From NCBI GenBank assembly GCA_007118075.1, contig SKSH01000083.1, forward strand, positions 1 to 11,140: a DNA stretch of 11,140 nucleotides, written 5' to 3'. Source of the stretch: Halobacteriales archaeon. GTDB taxonomy: Archaea > Halobacteriota > Halobacteria > Halobacteriales > SKSH01. The translations under genes were made by a program, and so were the position numbers. This document shows, piece by piece, positions 6,434 to 11,140 of this stretch; the stretch's first letter is position 1; every line of letters begins with the position of its first letter. The notes under the pieces were generated by a model that worked only from the letters and a program-made list of their open reading frames with translations, ran no database searches and was not told the DNA's origin.

Positions 6434-6610
6434 CTATGGAAGGTCTCTCGCTCGCTCGTGTGCTCGCTCGAGCGTCTGAATAACCCGGTGGATGGGTAGG
6501 GTCACCCCGAGACGACCAGCCACCACCGCCACCGGCAACAGAAGAATGCCGATGAGCAGCGAGAGCTGGTACGCACCGAACAGCATCGGTCGGGTGAGTC
6601 GTTCGTGCAT
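6434..6610 (-). CDS. Small single-span membrane protein, 58 aa
   Basis: A 58-codon frame starts MHERLTRPMLFGAYQ and ends in TAG. Residues about 12-32 are a strong hydrophobic helix (FGAYQLSLLIGILLLPVAVV). This is followed by GRLGVTLPIHRVI and a charged amphipathic tail ERAHERARD. Arginine-rich ends and one span fit a small inner membrane protein; topology is not certain. It reads in the same direction as psmB, ending 65 bp before it. A TATA-like box lies about 34 nt upstream. GGTGA on the same strand 15-20 nt before the ATG could be a Shine-Dalgarno only if transcription starts earlier than that box predicts. I recall short haloarchaeal proteins with a similar AYQLxLLxGIxLLP helix, but I cannot name a family and assign no function. 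A longer overlapping frame on the same strand is serine/arginine-rich and is judged spurious. Confidence 0.7.
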   Translation of the reverse strand: MHERLTRPMLFGAYQLSLLIGILLLPVAVVAGRLGVTLPIHRVIQTLERAHERARDLP

Positions 6611-6889
6611 GTCGTAGCCGTCTCCTCACCGGTCGGGGGTAATAAATCTTACCTGCTGCTGTCAGACGATCGGCTGTCGATATCGCCGGTTTCGGGAGGT
6701 TTCGAGGGGTTTTATCGTCAATCATCGAAGACGAGTACCGGTCGAAGCAAGCCGTCGACGGAGTCATATGCAAGCCATCATCCAAGCGCTCCTGATGCGA
6801 ATGATACGTGAATAATATGGATACCATTGACAACGGCCCGCGCCATCCTAAATCCAAACAGACACGGTCTCACCCGAATCGATTAACCC
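6611..6889. other. 279-bp divergent intergenic region
   Basis: It lies between the small membrane-protein gene (minus) and the DUF555 gene (plus). It contains the minus TATA at 6641-6648, plus-strand TATA-like sites near 6709-6716, 6809-6817 and 6848-6855, and a perfect 10-bp palindrome at 6752-6761. The heptamer GCAAGCC also occurs twice about 24 bp apart. No tRNA or clear C/D-box RNA is seen. The frames that cross it have no protein-like character. Confidence 0.5.
6641..6648 (-). promoter_or_regulatory. TATA box of the 58-aa membrane-protein gene
   Basis: Minus strand GATTTATT is centred about 34 nt upstream of the ATG at 6610, predicting a leader of only about 8 nt. It supports this short frame as a real transcribed gene. 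Confidence 0.5.
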
Positions 6890-7258
6890 ATGGGCAACTA
6901 CGTTGTCGTCCTTGAGGCTGCATGGCTGGTCAGAGATGTAGACGATATCGATGATGCGATGGGCGTCGCCATCAGTGAGGCAGGGCGTCGGTTGAACGAA
7001 CAAGCAATGGACTACGTTGACATCGACATCGGTGTGACCGGTTGTCCGTTCTGCGATGCACCGTTCGATTCCGCCTTCATCGCGGCGAACACGGCGCTAG
7101 TTGGATTGGCCCTCGAGATGACCACCTTCAACGCCGACAGTATCGAGCATGCATCCAGGATTGCCAAGAAAGAGATCGGCCAGGCGTTGCATGGGGTCCC
7201 CTTGAGTGTCGTCGATGTGATCGAAGTCGACAACGACACCGCTGACGAGTCCGTGTGA
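6890..7258 (+). CDS. DUF555/UPF0212 family protein
   Basis: The 122-residue protein matches the archaeal DUF555 (UPF0212) pattern along its length: NYVVVLEAAWLVRDV at 3-17, the CPFC pair C52/C55 followed by DAPFDSAFI, and HASRIAKKEIG at 87-97. The function of the family is unknown. It has only two cysteines, in one CxxC, so a metal site would need another subunit or other ligands. It is soluble, acidic and has no signal peptide. The start MGNYVVV agrees with the family N-terminus. The best nearby TATA-like sequence (CTAAATCC, about 6848-6855) would give a short leader; no Shine-Dalgarno is visible. It is followed after 51 bp by the HTH-CBS gene, which has its own promoter. Confidence 0.92.
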   Translation: MGNYVVVLEAAWLVRDVDDIDDAMGVAISEAGRRLNEQAMDYVDIDIGVTGCPFCDAPFDSAFIAANTALVGLALEMTTFNADSIEHASRIAKKEIGQALHGVPLSVVDVIEVDNDTADESV

Positions 7259-7281
7259 AGACACCGCAGATTGGCGGAACG

Positions 7282-7289
7282 CTTATTCT
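7282..7289 (+). promoter_or_regulatory. TATA box of the HTH-CBS gene
   Basis: CTTATTCT is centred 24-25 nt before the ATG at 7310 and 27-28 nt before the ATG at 7313. Leaderless transcription is likely and the spacing slightly favours the second ATG. Confidence 0.55.
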
Positions 7290-7309
7290 ATAACTCGAAG
7301 TAATCACGC

Positions 7310-7852
7310 ATGATGGAGTTGCCGACACCGGCAGATCTCCGACAACGGCGGAGAGATCTTGGGCTCACCCAGCAACAAGTAGCCGATGCGGCCGACGTCT
7401 CACAGCCGCTGATCGCGAGGATCGAGGGTGACACGGTCGATCCACGCTTGTCAACGGTCCGCCGGATCGTCGAGGTGCTCAAGGACCGTGAATCGGAGAT
7501 CACCAGGGCATCCGATCTCATGACGTCGGAGGTGGTCACGATCGAGTCTAGTGCGGAGGTCAGAGAGGCTGCACAACTGATGAGCGACTCGGCATACTCC
7601 CAACTGCCGGTTGTCGAGGACGGTATCGTCGTTGGTAGCATCTCACTTCGAGATCTGGCACCACTCGATGATGACGCTCGAGCGACACCAATCGGCGAAT
7701 TCATGCGAGAGCCTTTCCCGGCGGTCGCTCCAGATGCCACCAGCGGAGAGATCAAGGCAATCCTCGAGCACGCCAGGGCGGTACTCGTCACCGAATCCGG
7801 GACGCCAGTCGGGATTATCACTGAGGCCGACCTGGCTGCACGTCTCTCCTGA
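7310..7852 (+). CDS. HTH (XRE-type) plus CBS-pair regulator
   Basis: The 180-residue protein begins with an XRE-type helix-turn-helix (about 6-61), with LGLTQQQVADAADVSQPLIA as the helix pair and SQPLIARIEG carrying the recognition helix. Two CBS motifs follow, about 69-118 (MTSEVVTI, SQLPVVEDG, GSISLRDL) and 128-180 (MREPFPAV, AVLVTESG, GIITEADLA). Family knowledge: CBS pairs bind adenine nucleotides such as AMP, ATP or S-adenosylmethionine, so this is probably a transcription factor that reads energy or methyl-donor state. The close HTH-CBS arrangement is common in archaea. Targets are unknown; the metG unit follows 47 bp downstream on the same strand, so control of it is possible but unproven. 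Start codons ATG 7310 and ATG 7313 are both possible. Confidence 0.92.
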   Translation: MMELPTPADLRQRRRDLGLTQQQVADAADVSQPLIARIEGDTVDPRLSTVRRIVEVLKDRESEITRASDLMTSEVVTIESSAEVREAAQLMSDSAYSQLPVVEDGIVVGSISLRDLAPLDDDARATPIGEFMREPFPAVAPDATSGEIKAILEHARAVLVTESGTPVGIITEADLAARLS

Positions 7853-7869
7853 GAACCGAGTCCGGCGAG

Positions 7870-7877
7870 TTTATTTG
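7870..7877 (+). promoter_or_regulatory. TATA box of metG, decides the start
   Basis: TTTATTTG is centred 26-27 nt upstream of ATG 7900. The in-frame GTG at 7888 lies only about 14 nt from the box, so it would be upstream of the transcription start. This favours 7900 and a leaderless mRNA. Confidence 0.6.
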
Positions 7878-7899
7878 AACGAGGCCAGTGTGCCAGAAT

Positions 7900-9930
7900 A
7901 TGGATCGAGAGGCGTTCCCAACCGATGCACCCGCCGTGGTGACGTGTGGCCTGCCGTACGCAAACGGTCCCCTCCACATCGGTCACATGCGGACCTACCT
8001 CAGCGGTGATGCCATCAGCCGGGCCCTTAGGCTGCTCGGGCAGTCCACCGCGTTCGTCTGTGGGTCGGATATGCATGGGACGCCCGTCTCGGTGAACGCC
8101 TACCGTAAAGGAGTCGATCCGGAGACCTTCGCGATGGGGTGGCATGACCAGTACAAGGACTGGTTCGAGCAGCTCGATGTGTCGTTCGACAACTACGGAC
8201 ACACTCACGACGAGACGAATCAGACACTGACTCGGTCGATCGTCAGGGCACTCGACGAGGCTGGGTACATCTACGATCGTGAGATCGACGTCGCATGGGA
8301 TCCAGAGCTCGAGATGCCCCTGCCAGACCGATACGTGGAGGGTACCTGCCCATACTGTGGCGAGACAGCCAGGGGCGACGAATGCGACGAGGGCTGTGGG
8401 CGTCACCTTGAACCAGGGGAGATCGAGGATCCAGTGAGTACCGAGACCGGACAACCTGCCGAATATCGCCGTCGTTCGCACAAATTCTTCCGTCTCTCTG
8501 ACTTCCAGGACTACCTCACCGAATTCATCGACCGCCTCGAGGGTACCGACAATGCAAAGAACCAACCGAGGGAGTGGATCGAGGGTGAACTGAGGGACTG
8601 GTGTATCACCAGAGATATCGACTGGGGCATCCCCTACCCCGATGAGACGGTCGAGGACCTAGTACTATACGTATGGGTTGACGCACCGATCGAGTACATC
8701 TCCAGTACCAAGCAGTACTCCGAACGGGTCGGCGAAGGGACCTACGACTGGGAACGTGCCTGGCTGGAGGATGGGGACATCATACACGTCATTGGCCGCG
8801 ACATCATCCAGCACCACACCGTGTTCTGGCCGGCGATGCTCCACGGCGCCGGCTACAACGAACCACGGGCGGTCCTCGCCAGCGGCTTCGTCAACCTCGA
8901 TGGCCGTGGATTCTCCACCAGTCGGAACCGGGCAGTCTGGATCGAAGAGTACCTCGATACCGGTTTCGATCCAGACTATCTACGGTACTACCTCATTGGC
9001 TCGGGGCAGTTCCAGCAAGACGTCGATTTCACCTGGTCCCGGTTCGCAGAGGTCGTCAATACAGATCTCGCCAATCAGCTGGGTAACTTCGCGCACCGAT
9101 CCATCCTATTCGCATCCCGCCATCTGGAAGAGGTACCGACAAAGCCGGTCTCCGATGAGGTTGCCGATGAGATAGACACCGCCATCGAGGACATCGGTCG
9201 CGCACTCACCGAGCACACACCCCGTCTCCTCGCACAGGTACCGGTATCACTTGCCAGGTTTGGAAACGAGTACATCCAACGACACGAACCGTGGCATCTC
9301 GTCGATGAGGATCCTGAACAGGCAGCGGTCGTGATCAGTGATTGTCTCCAGCTGGTCAAGGCGATCGCGGTCCTTGGTGCACCGGTCCTTCCGAACCTTT
9401 CCACCAAACTGCTAGAGGCACTCGGTGAATTAGCTGAACCCACCTCACCTACACAAGCACTCGAATCACCTCGTGGACCGATCACCGCAGGTGATGAACC
9501 GGTACAACAAATCGATGAGGAGGAAGTTGAAGAACTCGAGACCGAACTCGAAGCGCGTATCATCCCCCCGGAGGATGAATCGACCATGACCGAAACCGAA
9601 CCCCTTGAAGAGGACCGCGTCTCAATCCAACGATTCGGATCGCTTGACCTTCGGGTTGGGGAGATTCTCGATGCAGCAGAGATCGAGGGTGCGGATGAGT
9701 TGCTCAGACTTCAGGTAGACATCGGGCATGAGCAGCGACAGATAGTTGCCGGTGTCAGGCCGTTCTATGAACTCGACGAACTGGTCGGCCAACGGGTCAT
9801 CGTCATCGCCAATCTGGAACGGGCCGAGATCTTCGGGGTCGAGAGTGATGGGATGGTGCTGGCAGCAGGTGAGCAGGCGGATCTGCTCACAACCGTAAGG
9901 GATGCGCCCCTCGGGAGTAGGGTAACATAG
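7900..9930 (+). CDS. metG: Methionyl-tRNA synthetase with fused C-terminal tRNA-binding domain
   Basis: The 676-residue class I synthetase charges tRNA-Met and supplies initiator Met-tRNA. HIGH is at 26-29 in PYANGPLHIGHMRTY. The zinc knuckle has C150, C153, C162 and C166. GFSTSRN at 337-343 stands in the KMSKS position. DWGIPYP and VIGRDIIQHHTVFWPAML match the MetRS core. The anticodon-binding helical domain follows (about 370-530). A Glu/Thr-rich acidic linker (about 530-573) leads to a C-terminal OB-fold of the EMAPII/Trbp111 type (574-676: GSLDLRVGEI, QIVAGVRPFY, VIANLERAEIFGV, SDGMVLAA). Family knowledge: this fusion strengthens tRNA binding and is usual in haloarchaea. ATG 7900 is chosen over GTG 7888 from the TATA position and family N-terminus. 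A small membrane-protein gene follows 1 nt after the stop. Confidence 0.96.
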   Translation: MDREAFPTDAPAVVTCGLPYANGPLHIGHMRTYLSGDAISRALRLLGQSTAFVCGSDMHGTPVSVNAYRKGVDPETFAMGWHDQYKDWFEQLDVSFDNYGHTHDETNQTLTRSIVRALDEAGYIYDREIDVAWDPELEMPLPDRYVEGTCPYCGETARGDECDEGCGRHLEPGEIEDPVSTETGQPAEYRRRSHKFFRLSDFQDYLTEFIDRLEGTDNAKNQPREWIEGELRDWCITRDIDWGIPYPDETVEDLVLYVWVDAPIEYISSTKQYSERVGEGTYDWERAWLEDGDIIHVIGRDIIQHHTVFWPAMLHGAGYNEPRAVLASGFVNLDGRGFSTSRNRAVWIEEYLDTGFDPDYLRYYLIGSGQFQQDVDFTWSRFAEVVNTDLANQLGNFAHRSILFASRHLEEVPTKPVSDEVADEIDTAIEDIGRALTEHTPRLLAQVPVSLARFGNEYIQRHEPWHLVDEDPEQAAVVISDCLQLVKAIAVLGAPVLPNLSTKLLEALGELAEPTSPTQALESPRGPITAGDEPVQQIDEEEVEELETELEARIIPPEDESTMTETEPLEEDRVSIQRFGSLDLRVGEILDAAEIEGADELLRLQVDIGHEQRQIVAGVRPFYELDELVGQRVIVIANLERAEIFGVESDGMVLAAGEQADLLTTVRDAPLGSRVT

Positions 9931-9931
9931 G

Positions 9932-10057
9932 ATGTCTGGGTGGTCCGAAGAGATAGAAGCAGGATCACCCTCCCTTGAGTCGATCGTCTTTGTTCTCGCT
10001 GGGATGATCGCGACCATTGCCGTATTGATCCATATGTACCTGGTGTTCACCGGGTGA
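9932..10057 (+). CDS. 41-aa single-span membrane protein downstream of metG
   Basis: A 41-codon frame starts MSGWSEEIEAGSPSLESIV 1 nt after the metG stop and ends in TGA. Residues about 17-39 are hydrophobic (IVFVLAGMIATIAVLIHMYL), preceded by an acidic N-terminus, so it is probably a tail-anchored protein. The EIEAGSPSLES stretch before the helix resembles, from memory, the C-terminal end of the haloarchaeal DUF7312 family (IEPGSP plus a membrane helix). Here it would be a very short version lacking the longer acidic N-terminal region. Tight spacing means it is co-transcribed with metG. Its function is unknown, and the family link is tentative. Confidence 0.7.
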   Translation: MSGWSEEIEAGSPSLESIVFVLAGMIATIAVLIHMYLVFTG

Positions 10058-10077
10058 TCAGCTCAACGCCGACAAAT

Positions 10078-10085
10078 GCTTAATG
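10078..10085 (+). promoter_or_regulatory. TATA box of nfeD, decides the start
   Basis: GCTTAATG is centred 27-28 nt upstream of ATG 10109. The longer in-frame start at 10076 lies at or before this box and so would not be transcribed from it. Confidence 0.55.
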
Positions 10086-10108
10086 GCACCCCAATGATAT
10101 CTACCGGT

Positions 10109-10636
10109 ATGAGCATCGATACCCTCGGCTTCGTCCTGACGGATTTCCTCACCGAGATCGGTATCGAGGTTGCGTTCGGTATCGAACTCCCACTGTTCGT
10201 CATCATCATCGGGCTGTTGCTGGTGGCACTGGAAGCGGTCGTACCAGGGGCCAATTTCATCATCATCGGCATCGCCATGGTCGGAGCCGGTGCCGTGGGA
10301 CTGGCGATTCCGGTCCTCGGGAGTCCGCTCGCCCAGGCTGGATTGGTCTTACTCTTTGGATCGTTGGCCCTCCTCGTCTATCAGGAACTCGATCTCTACG
10401 GTGGGAAGGGACAAGAACAGACCTCAGATTCGGCGAGTCTGACCGGTCGTACCGGTTACGTGACCAAACGAGTCACCGACACGGAGGGAGAGATCAAGCT
10501 CGATAGCGGCGGGTTCGACCCGCATTATCGAGCACGAACGATCGGAGATCCGATCGCGGAGGGAGAACGTGCGGTCGTCATCGATCCCGGTGGTGGAAAC
10601 GTCCTCACCATCCAACGGGTCGTGACCGAGGAATGA
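10109..10636 (+). CDS. NfeD family membrane protein
   Basis: The 175-residue protein has three hydrophobic spans, about 28-45, 48-69 and 75-92 (with EAVVPGANFIIIGIAM across the first two), followed by a soluble domain from about 111 to 173. That domain (LTGRTGYVTKRV, EGERAVVIDPGG, LTIQRVV) fits the NfeD OB-fold. It is the short form of NfeD, without the ClpP-like protease domain. Family knowledge: short NfeD proteins are partners of SPFH/stomatin proteins and are usually encoded next to them, as here. They probably form large ring- or cage-like membrane complexes involved in membrane organisation or quality control. The start at ATG 10109 follows the TATA position and removes 11 residues that would otherwise be added. 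The SPFH gene begins 95 bp downstream with its own TATA-like box. Confidence 0.9.
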   Translation: MSIDTLGFVLTDFLTEIGIEVAFGIELPLFVIIIGLLLVALEAVVPGANFIIIGIAMVGAGAVGLAIPVLGSPLAQAGLVLLFGSLALLVYQELDLYGGKGQEQTSDSASLTGRTGYVTKRVTDTEGEIKLDSGGFDPHYRARTIGDPIAEGERAVVIDPGGGNVLTIQRVVTEE

Positions 10637-10700
10637 CGGAACCGGCATTCGTGAAAACGGCCAACAAACGTCGGCATTGAACAAATCTACCGAGAGGAAC

Positions 10701-10708
10701 GTTTTTGC
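10701..10708 (+). promoter_or_regulatory. TATA-like box of the SPFH gene
   Basis: GTTTTTGC is centred 27-28 nt upstream of ATG 10732. The match is weak but the spacing is the same as at metG and nfeD, which supports a leaderless start and separate transcription from nfeD. Confidence 0.4.
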
Positions 10709-10731
10709 ACTTCGTGGCGGAACGTCGTAGC

Positions 10732-11140
10732 ATGATGTACCTACCATTAATCCTCGAGGGTAACATCGGGCTGACCATCATCGGCTTGATCGTGTTACTC
10801 CTCGCGATCCTCACGGTCAACAGTGCCGTCGAGATTGTCGACGCATACGAGAAGCGTGCACTCACGGTGTTCGGTGAGTACCGCAAGCTCCTCGAGCCAG
10901 GTATCAACTTCGTCCCTCCGTTTGTGAGTCGAACCTACCGATTCGACATGCGGACCCAGACGTTGGACGTCCCACGACAGGAAGCCATCACACGAGACAA
11001 CTCACCGGTGACCGCCGACGCTGTCGTCTATATCAAGGTGATGGACGCTCGAAAGGCGTTCCTCGAGGTCGACGACTACAAGCGGGCGACCTCGAACCTC
11101 GCTCAGACGACGCTTCGGGCGGTGCTGGGGGACATGGAAC
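10732..11140 (+). CDS. SPFH/Band 7 (stomatin-like) protein, 5' part
   Basis: The first 136 residues are present and the gene runs off the right edge. An N-terminal hydrophobic anchor (about 11-30, NIGLTIIGLIVLLLAILTV) is followed by the start of the SPFH domain: DAYEKRALTVFGEYRKLLEPG, PFVSRTYRFDMRTQTLDVP, QEAITRDNSPVTADAVVYIKV, and YKRATSNLAQTTLRAVLG. These are strong stomatin/slipin signatures. Family knowledge: these proteins form oligomeric microdomains at the inner face of the membrane and work with NfeD, whose gene is directly upstream. ATG 10732 and ATG 10735 are both possible starts. The C-terminal part, which often carries a coiled coil and a protease-sensitive tail, is outside the window. 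Confidence 0.93.
   Translation, partial: MMYLPLILEGNIGLTIIGLIVLLLAILTVNSAVEIVDAYEKRALTVFGEYRKLLEPGINFVPPFVSRTYRFDMRTQTLDVPRQEAITRDNSPVTADAVVYIKVMDARKAFLEVDDYKRATSNLAQTTLRAVLGDME

Noticed and set aside
6710..6800. Possible C/D-box guide RNA on the minus strand (ATGATGG-like boxes)
   Set aside because: One box matches only approximately and no proper CTGA D box is found at the expected distances.
6768..6815. 15-codon frame starting MQAIIQALLMRM upstream of DUF555
   Set aside because: It is very short, and the nearest TATA-like sites do not have the spacing seen for leaderless starts in this window. No Shine-Dalgarno is present.
6381..6857. 158-codon open frame on the minus strand upstream of psmB
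   Set aside because: Its translation is rich in serine, arginine and proline with no domain. It overlaps the 58-aa membrane-protein gene in another frame and runs over that gene's promoter and the psmB promoter.
7288..8565. 425-codon open frame on the minus strand opposite the HTH-CBS gene and metG
   Set aside because: It is the antisense shadow of two well-supported genes. Long antisense frames are common in GC-rich haloarchaeal DNA, and its translation has no recognisable motif.
9622..10050. 142-codon minus-strand frame over the metG 3' end
   Set aside because: It is antisense to the MetRS tRNA-binding domain and the 41-aa gene, and has no protein-like features of its own.

Overview
The window looks like chromosomal core sequence from a haloarchaeon (class Halobacteria) or a close relative. 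The supporting signs are aspartate- and glutamate-rich proteins, a HalX-type response regulator, an archaeal proteasome beta subunit, a haloarchaeal-type MetRS with a fused tRNA-binding domain, a DUF555/UPF0212 protein, and an HTH-CBS protein. A TATA-like box also lies about 23-31 nt upstream of the start codon of most first genes, which is the archaeal leaderless pattern. I cannot name the genus. I see no rRNA, tRNA, CRISPR array, insertion sequence or prophage.

Layout. Positions 1-2279 hold three minus-strand genes, each with its own promoter. They are the N-terminal end of an M29-type aminopeptidase, an orphan HalX response regulator and tyrS. tyrS is divergent from birA (plus), and the two share a 97-bp region with a TATA-like box on each strand. 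birA converges with a minus-strand cluster that reads psmB, then an HD-domain phosphohydrolase, then an amidohydrolase (6369 down to 3320). The gaps in that cluster are 21 nt and a 4-nt ATGA overlap, so it is probably one operon. Upstream of psmB is a 58-aa single-span membrane protein gene. From 6890 everything is on the plus strand: DUF555, HTH-CBS regulator, metG with a 41-aa membrane protein gene 1 nt after it, nfeD, and the 5' part of an SPFH/stomatin gene cut by the window end.

How the genes fit together. Two aminoacyl-tRNA synthetases, biotin ligase, proteasome and aminopeptidase make this mainly a housekeeping region for protein synthesis and turnover. The HD phosphohydrolase and the deaminase-like amidohydrolase could form a short nucleotide-breakdown module that rides with the proteasome. 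NfeD and SPFH are a known membrane-complex pair. I found no clear new defence or mobile system. The points most worth a second look are the psmB-HD-amidohydrolase operon, the two tiny membrane proteins, a 6-bp inverted repeat inside the response-regulator promoter, a biotin ligase whose DNA-binding helix looks degenerate, and a possible 25-codon leaderless micro-ORF in the otherwise empty 285-549 gap.
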